DNA of 64,000 nucleotides from Coriaria nepalensis (GCA_027186245.1 CP114486.1:8136501-8200500); one strand, 5' to 3'. Numbered from the stretch's first letter, positions 33,831-47,956 are shown. The notes: generated from the sequence alone by a model not told the origin. Numbers and translations are program-made.

Positions 33831-36410
33831 TTTAAACAAAACATTCCTTTCTTTACGAACTTTTAAGCCACAATGTTGATCTTATGCAAGAAAAATGTAG
33901 AGGCCTCTTAAAGATACGCACATTAATACAAACTTAACTTTATATGTATATGTGGTATGACTTGTGCTTAAGCTGTAACTAGTCTACTTCATTGGTTTTT
34001 GGTAGTATGAGTGAGTTGTAAAGAGGGGTTCTTGAGCAATCGGTAACTGGGTCTGCTTCGATGTACACACATTAATGTGTTTACCCCAGGGAAGAATGTA
34101 CATCTCAATTATGACTAAGGTAGAACCCATAACACTGTTCATCACCCAACCAAAACACAGAAAAAAAAAAAAAAATCTTAGTATATCATCTATATAATGA
34201 TAAGAAAAAGTGTAAGGAAAAAGAATGGAACCTTTCGAGGTAAATTTTCTCGTGCAAAAGGGAGAAGTCAAACATGGCTGGAAAAATCTGAAGGAAAGGA
34301 GTGAAGGATGAAGTGTATACTGGGCTTTTCGGTTTAACACACCGTGATATTGTCACATAGTATAAGAGATATAAAGTAAATCGTACTAATTAATTCTTTA
34401 TTTAAAATTATGTTGTTGCAAAGTATAAGTAAGAAAAAATGGTCTTTCCATAAAAAATTATTATTAATTTATAAGTTATCGATTAAACTAAATTGATATA
34501 ATTAAAATTAAATTAAAAAACTTAACTAACCCTAATTGATTAGATGCTAAAAAGAGACTCGAAATTTTGAGGATTTGGATTAAACAGATAAGTAAAATAG
34601 AGAAAAAAAAAATCAAACGACTAAAATTTAAAACAAATAAAAATTAAAAGATTGAAAATAATGAAAAAAGCTCAAAGAATCATTCTCCACCACTATATTC
34701 AAAATTCAATCAATTAATTAGAATTATCTTTCATTCTCTTTTTAAATTTAATTACTTTAAAATAATTGAAAGCTCAATTATCTCGATCTTTCATTATTTG
34801 TTCATTAAGTAAGACTTTTTACTTAATCTTTTTCTATTAAACAACCTAGAAGAAACTCTCTAAATTTAATTTAATAGAATCAATCAAACAAGAAAGATAG
34901 GTTAAATCAAGAAATAAACATACAAGCGGGGTTTATTTATCTTAAATTATACCCTACATATAGTCGAATGAAAATATCTCATAATCGTTAAAAATATTAT
35001 GCTACTTATCTTTAGAAATTTTGACAAAATGAATCAAAAATCTAAAATAATAATCAAATCACTCTCCTATTTATCTAGTTGTGTACTCTAAATAAATATG
35101 ATAACAATTCATAAATATTATAGATACTCATATTCAAAAAAGATAAAAAATAATTCTAAATTAATTAATCAAAAATCATATTTAAACTTTTAAAATCATC
35201 CTCAATCAAAAAGAAAATTAGATGCTCATAATAATTTAAATAAAAAACAAAATTAAATCTAAGAAAGAAAATAAATAAATAAATAAATAAACGTATGAGA
35301 AAAACATCTATTACAATTAATGCTGGAAAAAGCAAAAAATTTTATTCTCCTCTATTTTCTTCCGCAACCACTGCTCTCTCTTTTTTCTTTGTTTGTTCTT
35401 GCGGCGACTCTCCCCTAAAGCTCCCTCTCTCTCTTCTTGTGCATATTTCCTCTCTTTTTATTATTATTTTTTCCTTTTGTTTGTTCTCCAGCGGCAGAAG
35501 AAGAAAGTTGCTTCCTCTTCTTTTTCTTTTACGCAACCCTAGGTTGCATGTATATTTATTTATTTATTTATTTTTTATTTTTTTCAATTTACATTTTGTC
35601 AAGTGTCTCCCACAATCATATATTTGACCCTTCAACTTTCTCTTACTTGCCTTTAAGCCCTCTACTTATTCATTCGTACCAATTTTTGTCTCTTTGAACT
35701 TCTTTTTATATCTCTGTAAAACTCTTACAAAATATAAAATAAACTAATAAATAGTAAAAACGTCCAAAAATTAGTAAAATCATGAAAAAAAATAATATAA
35801 AAATAATATAAAATTAACACTTATCAACAATCCTCAGCCCCCTTTACAAGTATACATATATATCCATGTAAATCAGAATTAAAAAGCTTATACAAATCCT
35901 AATGAATTGGATGCATGAAAGAGAACCCATAATGTGGAGTACAAAGCGAATGTTTTTCAAATCTAGATCAGTAGCATTGATTGTATATAAGAATCATTTG
36001 ATTAATCACAAACATAGATGAATAAGTGTGATTGAATTATATAAATGGCGAGAGGATCAAACTAACCACTCTAAACTCTAATTTGTAGTACTAATTACAA
36101 TAACCATCCTGTCTTAGGTATACCTTTAATCTAAAGCCTATATTTTCCTTTTCACAAAAAATAAATATAATAGAAGAATTTTTGGGTATTCAAAATATTA
36201 TAAATTAATCAATCACAATCACATGACTAATTACTTTATAATGGATGTTATAATGGATGATATAATATGTAAAGTTGCAATTTATAATTATAATTGATTA
36301 TTTATAATAAATCGAGTCTATTAAAAAATATCTTAGTATAATAATATATATATATATATATATATCATAAAGTACTAGTTAGATAGCTGAGCAATATTTA
36401 TGTTACATAC
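33831..36410. other. AT-rich intergenic DNA without a recognised gene
   Basis: Very AT-rich, with runs of A or T and an (AT)n microsatellite at about 36343-36366. A pyrimidine-rich block at about 35340-35560 (TTCTCTT, CTCTCTCTCTT) could be a fossil 5' leader of a TE, but no coding domain was found on either strand. Confidence 0.6.
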
Positions 36411-36807
36411 AGCATATAAGAGGCTGAATATCTCCAACTTCCCTTTCAAACCCCACTTGGAAAAATCTTTGTCAATGATCAAATTTATAGTAGCAGATTG
36501 AATTGCATTGAAAAAGGACAAAAAAGTGATGCTGGAATATTGACATCGATAGGTCTTAGCGATCCTTTCTTGCATAAGAAACCATGAAGACCATAAGAGA
36601 CAAGCTGCGGTCAATAGGAGTGAGCCCATGGTCCAGCTCCCGGTCTTGATTTTAGTAGTCCTAGTTAGACCAACATGGTTTATTGAACTTCGGCTGGTTA
36701 GTGGAGTCCCTTTGTACAATACCAAAACCAAAGCTCCTCCAACGCATATAAGAGTGCCTAGAACCTTACCTCTCCCACCCTTGCTTTTTAGGTTTACTTT
36801 TTCTAGT
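36411..36807 (-). pseudogene. Orphan exon of a WAT1-related (nodulin MtN21/EamA) transporter
   Basis: The - strand encodes 132 codons closely matching the middle of WAT1-type transporters: LEKVNLKSKGGRGKVLGTL, then CVGGALVLVLYKGTPL, then GSLLLTAACLLWSSWFLMQ, then CQYSSITFLSFFNAIQSA and KGKLEIFSLLYA. These proteins are multi-helix membrane carriers of the drug/metabolite superfamily (WAT1 itself exports auxin from the vacuole). Hydrophobic helices are evident. The exon is bounded by a good acceptor (CTTTTCTTGTAG, - strand) and a good donor (GTATGT). The reading frame is open, yet no upstream or downstream family exons are visible within 1.4 kb and 2 kb. It is probably a gene fragment, less likely a gene with very long introns. 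Confidence 0.8.
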
Positions 36808-38189
36808 CTACAAGAAAAGTTAAACATACTAGCTGGACTTAAAATTAATTACTAGTAAGAGTTTTACGAAATATGACAAATATGATTGGGCCAATGTTTA
36901 GAAGTAATTATTACAGCATTTACTTGATAATTCTCATATTAATAATATTTTTTAAGAATTTAAATAATATTTATTAAAAAAATATATATATAAGTTTAGT
37001 TATATTGAATTTTGTTAAAATGAATTTTTAAAATAAAAAAATAACTTTAATAAAATTAAAACTTATTTTATATTATAATTATTTTATTAAAAAAATAATA
37101 TAAAATGATATAAAAAAGTGTTTAATTGATTTTAAAAAAATAAAAAAACTAATGTGAAATTATATTAAAAAATTAATAAAATATCATATTAATTATTAAG
37201 CAAATGTCATGAGTTGCTCCTTCTTTTAACAACTTTCTGCCGGTTCCAGCTTTCGACAGGCATGTTATATTAAGTTGTGTCAGTTGTGTCATGCTCCTAA
37301 TTATTAAGCAAAATGTCATGTCATGTCAGTTGTGTCATACTGTGTTAGATAGCATATTTCCGAAAATCATAGTTCAACATCATATGTATGTATTTATTGA
37401 TTGGGAGAGCCATCAAAATGGAGTGATCCGGCACAGTTTTGTATCGTGTTGGGTCTTGAAAATTAAGGCCTGATACGGGGACGTACGCTGGAACAGAGCT
37501 AAAAATGAGTGTTTTTTATTATTAAATTGTAATTGCTTAAACAATTACTGATGGACCGTCATCAGTTAATATAATGATTAATATAAATCATCTGGTGATA
37601 AATGCAAATCAATAAAGAGATTTTTTCCTTGAATTAAATAGTCATATGATTGCAAAATTTGGTTAGAAATAAGAATCTTAAATTTGTAAATTGGAAGGCT
37701 TAATTAAGACCATCTTAATACGGATATTTAAGCTAAGAAAATAGAGATCAAGTGTCTAAGAATTGAACCAATTTAACAATCATGATTTTTGGTACAGGAA
37801 GAATATTGATAAACGAAATATACGAGCATCCTTATTACTAAATTATGTAATCAATTTGATGTAGAACGAAATTAAAATGGCGAGACGGATGACACGTTGG
37901 AAGAACAAAACGACATTAGAAGGAGACAGACCTGTAAAGGGCCCAGTTGATGGAAGGATTATGATACGATCGGGACCCATGACTTGTGAGACTTCATCTT
38001 CTAGCTCAGACACAGCTGAAGAAGTCATTAAGAAAACGTTGAAGTTGATAACAGAACGCTGCAACATAATTCAGTTTAGAATGCAATTGTACAATTGTAA
38101 TCTTGATCGACCAAAACTATAAAAGGGATTGAAAATGTAATCAAATTTTAATAAAGAAATTACTCTATGTCTCCCTCTAAAGGGATTCT
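36808..38189. other. AT-rich intergenic DNA with one unassigned small ORF
   Basis: Mostly AT-rich. A short direct repeat (GTCAGTTGTGTCAT) recurs at about 37279 and 37325. An 81-codon ORF (37877-38122, starting MARRMTRWKN) has a fair start context (AAAATGGCG) and an AATAAA 25 bp beyond its stop (38148). It has no family match I recognise; the GPMT...SSSSSDTAEE section is low-complexity. Coding status is unproven. Confidence 0.3.
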
Positions 38190-40174
38190 TATTAGGAATT
38201 CATGCGTATAAAGAATTAGAATTAATAATTTAAAATTTTCGAATCTTATTTTAATCATAGCATGTTTCTATAAATAAGACTCGATCTTACAATAATTATA
38301 TGTCATATATATAATCATTTTGTAAAAAAATATAGTAAATTTAATGTATTTAAATTTAAAGTTTAAGTAAAAAATCACCTCAACTTGATAAAACTACTAT
38401 AAACCTTTTTGTAATATGATTGTAAAGAAGATTTGAGATGCCATGTGTTCAAACTACTATAAACCTTTTGCAATCCGATTGTAAGGAAGATTCGAGACAT
38501 CCACATGATCATCCTCTAATCGTAGTCCATACGATCCGTTCACTCAGTTAATTTTCTATCTTGAGATTCAACACATGAATCAAAAGATTTAGAAAAGGGA
38601 TGAGAAAAATCTTCTATTTTCTCTCTCAATTTCGGTCAGAAGGAAGATAATATATCTTATAATTTTCAGCCACCCTATGGTCTATTTATAATATTCCAAT
38701 AGGTCTAGTGTTTCCTAATCACATTAGATTTTTTTGATAATATGGCTGGCCATATCATGGATCATAATCTATAGATATTAATCAACCATTTGATAAATTT
38801 GATATATGAAAATTTAATTAATAATTCGGCCCATTAACTATTTAATATTCAATTATTAATACAAACCTTTAGAATCCTTTTATAGTTAAATAAAAGTTCA
38901 ATTCTAATTTATTAATTTCTAATTAAATTAATATCACACTTAGTTGTGCTAGTAGAGTTGCATGACATTAGGTATAACAAATTAATAATTATCATTTCGC
39001 CCTTTGTCAAACTCGAAGTCAAATTATCATTTTACCCTTAAAATGTAAACGGTTCAATTTTCCTTTTTCTTTGATGAATCTTAAACTGAGTTACTATCGA
39101 ATCTTATGTATATGACCGATTAGGTTTTATATCACGCCGGTAGGAGGATTTCATAACACTTTATGCTTTTATTTAATTCACAACTAAATTCGTTTAATTT
39201 AAAATATATGTTAAATTAAATAGTCAACTTAATCGTCTCATAACTAAATAACTCAAACTTCTAAGTCAAGATTGATTTCTAGAAAAATATCAACACTACC
39301 CGGGAGATTAGAAGTATCATTTTCCAAAAGAATCTCCTATGACTATAATATATTTACAATAAATAATTCCTCAATCTTATCAATATTCCAATTTGTCATA
39401 GGATATGGTTTAACTATTAAATCATAATAGACAAATCATATTAACCATTATATCTTTATTGAATATTGACAATTGATTTACTGAAACTTCTTTCATGCTA
39501 TACTACTTTGCAAAGATTCATTGTTTAATAAAAAATATAATTCATAAGACTTATTTCCAAATACAGAAGTGATGGATTCTATCTTGATCACTCACAACCT
39601 TTGTGTACAATATTTCATACCCATGGTTCACCATGTGTTCAAACTTGGCTAGGGCTAATTAGAATGATGTCAAAGTATGAAACACAACACATAAGATACC
39701 ATGGTCATCTCAAGTGTTATATGGTATACTTAGTGGTCCACTAAGTACATACATACATAATCATCATGATGTTCCACTAACATCAATGGCTATGAGATCA
39801 GCCATCTTAAACACTTTAGGTGACGAACTATATGATTTTCTATCTAGATTATCAATGTCCATTCTTGATGATCATATGACAACGAACAAATCGTGTCTTA
39901 AGCTTTAAGCTTCTTGAGTCTCCATCATCAGGATCTCTATCATGGCTTCAAGTACATAACTTAACATATTAGACTTTATTGTGATATGCATTTATAGAAC
40001 ATAAGATATTAATTTTAACAAAGTTAATGAACATGATAAATAATAACCGACTTTCATAATGACAATCAATAACAATATTCATTATCTTGCTAATATTTGT
40101 ATAAAGATGTATCATATAAAGTTAATTGCCCCATGGGGTTGAAACCCGATTGGCTTGACGGGCATACAATTTCA
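38190..40174 (-). repeat. 3' LTR of the large copia element
   Basis: About 1,985 bp. Shared words with the right LTR include GACCGATTAGGTT near 39115 and CATCAATGGCTATGAGAT near 39780. Confidence 0.82.
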
Positions 40175-40188
40175 ATCTCTCACTTGCA

Positions 40189-43100
40189 CTAAAGCCAATA
40201 ATTTATGAATCTAATTCCCATTATGTCCAGATGGTGATTGAACTTTTGTTGGGAAATAGCCTTAGTGAATGGATCTGTGATATTGTCATCAGTGTCGACT
40301 CTTTCTATGTCGACATCTCCTCTTCCAATTGTCTCTCGGATGAGGTGGTAACGTTGCAGGATGTGTTTGAATTTCTAATGAGACTTTGATTCCTTTGATT
40401 CCTTTGCTTGTGCTATCACACCAGTGATATCACAATACACCACTACGGGATGAATGATACTTGGAAGGACACCAAGTTCACTTCTGAACTTTTTCATCAA
40501 AATCACCTTCTTTGTTTCTTATAAAGCTACAATGTTCGACCTTAGTAATAAAGTGTGTGGCCGTTTCTTGTTTTGAACTCTTCTAACTGACCACTCCACC
40601 ATTGAATATGAAACAAAACCAGAAATTGATATGTTATCATTAACATCTGATTGAAAACTAGAGTCTATAAAATCCACAATTTTCAATTCAAATCCTCCAT
40701 AGACCAAAAATATCTCTTTAGTCCTTCTCAAGTACTTAAGAACGTTCTTAACAATAATCCAATGCTTTTGTTTCTGATTTCCTTGAATCCTGCTCGTAAC
40801 ACTTAGAGCATAGCCAACATCCGACCTCGTACATAACATAGCGTACATGATGGATCTTATTACCAAAGCATAAGGTACTTCATTCATCTCATCCCTCTCC
40901 AATTATGTCTTAGTACATATATTCTTGGAGAGATAGATTCCATGACTCATTGACAGGAATCCTCTCTTGGAATCTTTGATACTAAACCATTTCAGCACTT
41001 TGTCTATATATGTTGATTGGGTTAGTCTAAACAACCTCTTAGATCTATCTCTATAGATCTTGATTCCTATATAATGTAGAGTGCTTCTCCCAAATATTTC
41101 ATGGAGAAATTCCTTGACAGCCATAATTGTTGGAAAATGAGTTTAAAATTTCATAGCGGAAGCGATTATTAGTCCCTGTGTATAGCAAAATTTTTCTAAA
41201 AAACTTTTAACGATCCTTTAGATATATATAAATTAATACTATAGTTATGTGAAGAGATCATATCTTAGCCTACACGATCGTTTGAGGAGACTCATACTAC
41301 AATCTTTTACATCGATCCTCAACATACTAGGACATGTATGGGTACGTAGAAATGACAATATTTTCTTTCTTTTTCTTTTTGTGAAAAAGACACTCTATTT
41401 TTTTCATTATGAAATAATTAGAACATGATGTATTTATAGAGTCCTATTAGGTTTTTCAATTTAATTTAAACACTTTAAATTAATTGAATTGATGACTCAA
41501 TTATAATATTAAATAATAAGATAATCATTAGACGATATCTTTGATATGATCAAATCTTTTTAGATATGATCAAAAATAAAATCTTATCTATTACAAATCA
41601 TATCATATATTTAATGATATATTTGATTTAGTTAAACCTTTTCAAATCTTATTTAAAATAGAATCTCATCTATTTTAAATCAAATCATATCTTATTTGAA
41701 TTTTGAATTAGTTTCTCAAACCAATTTAATCTTGACTTACCTAATTTTAATATTAAATTAATATATCATATCAATTTAATATTATATATAATATTTAATT
41801 CAAAATCAAATATATTATTATTTAATATATGAATTTAGAAATTTATCATTTAAAATACATCTTTTAATTAATTAATTAATTAATTAATCAACATTAATTA
41901 TCTCATAATTATAAATTTGCCTCAGAAAACCATTTTCTTGCGAATAAGTCATTTTTTCAACCTTTTTTTATTCTTACCTTATATAGTGTTTTATAGAGGA
42001 GACTTGAGGACCATGGACCTATAATTTCAAGCTCCAATAAATTAGATTATTAATTAAACTTTTGAATCTAATAAATCTTATTTATTAATCCAAATATTAT
42101 TCCATTAAAAATATGGGATTGCACTCTTGCAATTATAGAACATGTTACAGAGCAATCACTAGTAGTCAATTGATATTATCATTACATGCAATCTAATCCT
42201 CCAATAATTGATTTATAATTAGAGCTGATCAAAATTACCATTTTACCTCTCTAATTATCTCTTTATCCTTAAGTACCATTAATCCACTAGTGAATTGTCA
42301 ATTTATAACTTAGTTATAAATTTGAGCTCAAAATCATTCAGTTTCAGAATTAACCCTTAAGGGAACCAATATACAATCTTCTATGAAGAAGGTTTGGATT
42401 TGATATCTGTAAATCACGTTCCTAATCAGTTATCCCAATGAATCTCCGAAACAAAAGTCTTTAGCCTATTTTACAAACAAAAAGGGATGAGTGAATCAAA
42501 AGATCCATTTGACATAAATAGGAGTTTATGACTACTCAGAATTCAGATTGATCTGCATATGATGATCATTTGTTGATATGAATAGAATTCTTTGTGACAA
42601 ACAACATTTTAATAAAGAGTTCATTCATATCGGGTCTTGTCTTATATAATCAAATTATATAAAACACCTCCACTAAGACATCTATCTACATTACAGATCT
42701 AGATCTAGATTACTTGCATTCATAATGCTAGCGGAACGTACTAGAAACTATCAATTAAGAATTCCATACTTTAATATGTTGCAGACAATTCAATTCATTA
42801 TATATAATCTTAATCCTCTCGTACCAATACAATATTATAGTCACAAAAACGAATTTGGAATTTTCTGATATTTGTACATATTATTCAATAATAATACATT
42901 TACAAAAGTTTCATAAAAATGTATCTTTTATTAATTTCACAAAAACAAATACTCATCACATGCTTTTAGGGCACCGTGCCTAACAACAACTTGATAGACT
43001 TGCATTCCTACATCATTCCCAGTGATAAGTATGTCATCTACGTATAAAATGACAAAAGCAATAGAGCTCCTACTAGCTTTGTTGTACAAACTTATCCCAG

Positions 43101-45100
43101 TGATCGTTTAATTGAAATGGATGTTCCAACTCTGAGATGCTTGTTTTGGTTCCATATATGGACCTTTGCAACTTACATAACTTCTTTGTGTTTTTGTTAT
43201 TTGTGAAGCCTTTGGGTTGTATCATATACACTTCCTCCTTGAGGTACCCATTTAGGAAAACAATCTTCACATCCATTTGCTAGATTTCATAATCATGGTA
43301 TGCTATAATGGAACACAATATCTAAATGAATTTGGTCATTGCAACGGGTGAGAAGGTTTCTTTATAGTCAATCCTTTCTCTTTGTCTAGACTCTTTTACA
43401 ACTAGTCTAGCCTTATAGGTTTTGTCCATCTGCCCCGATTTTCCTTTTGAAAACCCATTTGTATCCTATAGGAAAAATTCCTTCAAGTGCATTTTACTAA
43501 GTCCTAGGCCTGGTTGGCATACATGGAATCTATTTAGGATTTTATGGCTTTTAGCCATCTCTCAAAATTTGTGCCATTAATTACCTTAGAATAAGTCATA
43601 GGATCATCATCTATGATCGGTCTGTTACTAAGATTTTCTACTAGAAATTCATAACACTCTGGTCTATTAGATACTCTACTAGATTTTTGAATCTGCTGTG
43701 TGCTCTAAGATTTCATAGTATCCCCTTTTGGAGGTATCTTAGCTAAAAGTTGTTAGGTAACATGATTTTCGACCTGAATATTATTTTGTGAGTCTTGAAC
43801 TTCATTAAGTTCAATCTTACTCCCATTATTTATTTAAGAAATGAATTGTTTCTCTAAAAAGATAACATGTTCAATGGGATTATAGAAGTAGTATCCCAAT
43901 GTTTCCTTTGGATACCCTACAAAAGAGCACTTTTAAGACCTACCCTCAAACTTTTATGCTTCTTGCTTCTTAACATAGGCGTGGCAACCCCATACGTGAA
44001 TATGATTAAAACTCACCCTTCTGCCTTTCCATATCTCATATAGTTTTGAAGCAACAGATTTTGAAGGAATCTTGTTTGTAATATATGCGGAGGTTTCTAG
44101 AGCATATCCCCGGAATAACATAGTTAAATCGGTAAAACTCATCATGGACCATACCATCAGTTTACTTTCCCTTTTGAGAGGAGTCTATTGCTAAGACTAT
44201 ACCATTCTCTTTCAGGTAATCAAAAAACTCTAAGCTCAAGTATTCACCATCTCGATTTGATCGAAGTATATTAATACTTTTGCCTAGTTATTTTTCACTT
44301 CATTTTTATATTCCTTGAATTTCTCAAATAATTCAGGTTTTTACTTCATAAGATAGATGTATCAAAATCTTGAGAAATCATTAATGAATGTAATGAAGTA
44401 TGAAAAACCACCTCTGACATCAGTTGAAGTACTAAGCCTACATACATCAGTATGTACTAGGCCTAATAACTCGATTTTTCTTTCTCTAGTTCCACTAAAA
44501 GGAGATTTAATCATCTTACCTAATTAACAAGATTCACAAGTCGACATTTATTTCTAAATTGAATAGATCTAAATATCCATCTTTATGCAACTTGTGAACT
44601 TGTTTCATTGGTATGACTTAAACAAAAATTCCATACGTATGTTTGATTAAAATCAAACTTTATATTCTTGATTTGTTCAATATTGAGGCAAGTTATACTA
44701 TTTAACTTCAGGACATAAACACCATTATTTAATGAGCCACTTCCATAAATATTCCATCCAAATGGAAGCTCAAAATATTATCCTTGATAGAAAAGGTAAA
44801 ACCCTCTTCATCAAGTTTAGAAATAGAAACAATATTTTTTTTATCATAGTTGGTGCATAATACAGTCTTGCAAATTTACAATTAAGCCTGAAGGCATAGA
44901 TAAAAGATAAGTTCCTACAACAAAATCGGAAACTTTTACTCCATTTTTAGCTCGTCAGTTGACTTCTCATTTCTTCAAGATTCAGCTACTTTTTAAGTTA
45001 TGCACATTATTACAAATATGAGAATCACTTCCGATATCCAATACCCAAGTAGTACTAACATTGCAAGAAAGATTAACCTCAATCATGAACACACCTAAAG
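40189..45100 (-). pseudogene. copia pol remnant (protease, integrase, RT, RNase H)
   Basis: Protease motif TTWVLDIGSDSHICNN lies at about 44985-45055 (DIG where DTG/DSG is usual). Integrase C-terminal part is at 43954-44157 (DLTMLFRGYALETSAYI, HVWGCHAYVK). RT start MDVKIVFLNGYLKEEVYM is at 43215-43276, and YVDDILITGND at about 43020-43060. The RT continuation FGRSTLHYIGIKIYRDRSKR is at about 41020-41095, after an interruption of about 1.9 kb. RNase H is at 40519-40902 (CTRSDVGYALSVTSR), and the terminus (PFTKAISQQKFNHHLDIMG) ends with a stop at 40189. Many stops. Confidence 0.85.
41128..43005 (-). mobile_element. AT-rich insertion (candidate solo LTR) inside the copia RT
   Basis: RT coding breaks just after the YVDD region (about 43010) and resumes at 41124, so about 1.9 kb is foreign. 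The + strand left edge is TGTTGGAAAATGAG at 41128, a common copia LTR terminus. One right edge ends ...TTCA at 42887 followed by ATAAT, which repeats the ATAAT at 41123-41127; an alternative right edge is TAACAACA near 43005 without matching flanks. No coding domain is present. Edges are uncertain because the DNA is AT-rich and chance matches are easy. Confidence 0.5.
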
Positions 45101-45104
45101 TGGC

Positions 45105-45770
45105 ATCACTATGCCTTTTTAGACTTGCAAGACACTTCTTGCAATCTCTTTTCCAATTTCTTAATTCACCTTTTGGAAATAATTTCCCTATTTGCTTTTC
45201 TTAATGAACTCTTCTACCATTTGTATCACTCATGCAACTCTTGCAAGCTTATGTCCATTTTGACCATTCGACAGTTACATACTCAGGGAGTGATTGCAAC
45301 ATCAAGTTAACCACTATCTTAGTGTCTATTTCTGAGTCTAGAGTTTCTAGCTCATCAATATAGGCAACCATCTCACACAAATGTTCACTAACAGAGGTGC
45401 CCTTGTTCACCTTTATGTGAAATAATGCCTTATATATCTTATAGCTTTCATTGTGAGTATCTTCACCATAAACAACTTTAAGGTTATCGATAATCTCAAT
45501 AACATGAAATTTCTCATGGTGCTTCTAGAGCTCGTTATTCATCGATGCAAGCATAATACATTGCATCTCGTTGTCTCACTCAAGCCACTTAGTCAATGCG
45601 ACCATTGTTTCAGTATATGATCCCTCAGGTGGGATCAGCCTGACCAGATGATTCAGAACGTCAAACAAGCGTTCATATATGGGAACTATTCTCATACTTA
45701 TAAACTAGTCTCTAAAGTTGGTACTAATCAACCTATTTTGCTCAAGTATCAATTTAATCTTACCGGACAT
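45105..45770 (-). pseudogene. copia gag remnant
   Basis: Starts at - strand ATG 45768-45770 (MSGKIKLILEQNR). It continues through a UBN2-like body including DNLKVVYGEDTHNESYK, KVNKGTSVSEHLCEMVAYID and LMLQSLPEYVTVEWSKW. In-frame stops occur (for example after ALTKWLE). Confidence 0.75.
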
Positions 45771-46273
45771 TGCAATTATGAAATACATAAAAACAAAACA
45801 CAACAACATAAGCAAATATGCATAAAATATTAGCTACAAAAAATTTTAACAGTCATATAAAATTTTCGGTATCTCTCATTATTTTATTATAAAATTATAT
45901 TCACTACAAAATTATATTCATTGTCTTAATATAAAACAAGAAAATGATTTTTTTTTGTGGGAAAAGATTTAACCATCGAGTGTTATAATTTCACGTTTAT
46001 GTAGCCAATCATAATAAATATAGAAGGTAGAAAACTCTTTGCAATTACATCTCATGTAATTCTTTTATCTTACCTCTAAGAAAACATAATCCCATATGTC
46101 CATAGCTAGTTATGTTATCTTAATTGAGCTTAACCCAAAATACTTGTGTCAATATCCATATCTAGGATACTAGTATTACTCAGGCACACATCTCATGCAA
46201 AAACAATAAATGTGCATACTTACACTAAATATAAATCCCACATGTCTATAACCAACTTATATTTAATGCAAAT

Positions 46274-47870
46274 ATCATATATATTATAATATTTGGAAGG
46301 TAAGCTATAAAATAATTTCATGACCAATTACAATCCAATATAATAAAAAGAAGAATTTGAATTCAGTCTCATCACAAACAATCATACGTATGTATCATGC
46401 ACTTCGCATAGTCTTCAAATATGATGTGATTGGAAGGTAAGCCATAAAACAGTTTCATGACCAATTACAACCGAATACAATAAAAAAAAGGTTTTCAATT
46501 CAGTCTCATCACAAACAATTATACGTTAAATTAAACACATACATATCATGCACTTCTCATAGTCTTTACATATGATGTGACAACATATTCACCAAGCATA
46601 TATATACATATCATGATACATGTATATTTAACAACTTAAATTAAACACATAAAATGCATAATAGTTAAAACAATTTTAATCATTCATACATTATTGTTGT
46701 TTTATCTTTGATGCATGAGCATGATATGAGCTCATGAAAATCCAAACAAGGCCTTTTAGATTTAATCTATTCTTGTTAAGATATTTTATTACATTTTATT
46801 TATTTTAAGCACAAGCAAACAATTAAAATCATCATCGTTAACCCTCTAAGGATATTTTCTAAAAACTTCAACTTTCCATATTTGGAAAGTTTCCTAATCA
46901 GGTCGTTTCCAAAATAAAAAATATTATTTTAGAAAGTTTCCTATTTTTGATCCACTTCTAGAATCACGAAACTCCAAAATAAAATCCCAATCAAGTTAAG
47001 TTCATCGTTAACAATTTATGGTAACTTAATTTATTTTATATTTGATATAATAGTAAAACACATATATACAATTTATAATATTTTACGTATCAAATATTGA
47101 TCAAATACTTAATGGAATCAATAATTACATGATCAAAATAATGTATCATATATATTATAATATTTGGAAGGTACAGTCTTCAAACAATTTCATGACCAAT
47201 AACAACCCAATATAATAAAAAGAAGGATTTGAATTTAGTCTCATTACAAACAATCATACGTATATATCATGCACTATCTCATAGTTATTAAATATGATGT
47301 GACAATATATTTAACCAAGCATATATATACATATCATGATGCATGTACATTTAACAGCTTAAATTACATACATCAAATGCGTAAACATGTTAAAATAATT
47401 TTAATCATTCATTTATTTTTGTTGTTTTATCTTTTGATGTATGGCAATGTCATGCTCATGAAAATCCAAACAAGGCCTTTTAGATCTAATATATTCTTGT
47501 TAAGTTCTTTTAATACATTTTAATTATTTCAAGCACAACCAAACAATTAAAATCATCATTGTTAACTCTAAGGATATTTTCCAAAAATTTCAACTTTCCA
47601 TATTTGGAAAGTTTCACAATCATATCGTTTCCAAAATGAAAAATATTATTTTAGAAAATTTCTTATTTTAGATCCACTTCTAGAATTAGAAAACTCTAAA
47701 ATAATATCCCAATCACATTTTAAGTTCACCGTTAACAATTTAAGGTAACTTAATTTATTTTATATTTGATATAATAGTAAAACATGTATAAATAATATAT
47801 AATATCTTACTTATCAAATATTGATCAAATAAATCAATAATTATATGATCAAAATAATATTTTAATTAAT
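46274..47870 (-). repeat. Tandem duplication in the untranslated leader of the large copia element
   Basis: Unit 1 (46274-47144, 871 bp) and unit 2 (47145 to about 47870) share order and wording throughout, e.g. TATTATAATATTTGGAAGG, TCATGAAAATCCAAACAAGG and CAACTTTCCATATTTGGAAA. Unit 1 contains an additional internal duplication of about 155 bp (about 46280-46435 against 46430-46590). It lies between gag and the PBS. Confidence 0.8.
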
Positions 47871-47956
47871 TAAATTAAAGATTATATTTTATTTATTTTT
47901 AGGAAAGCATACAAAAGTGACCTAATGGAATTAGAGGTTTTTTGCAACAAACATTT

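Noticed and set aside
35295..35697. Hydrophobic Phe/Leu/Ser-rich frames
   Set aside because: They come from a pyrimidine-rich low-complexity block (TTCTCTT, CTCTC) and match no membrane-protein family.
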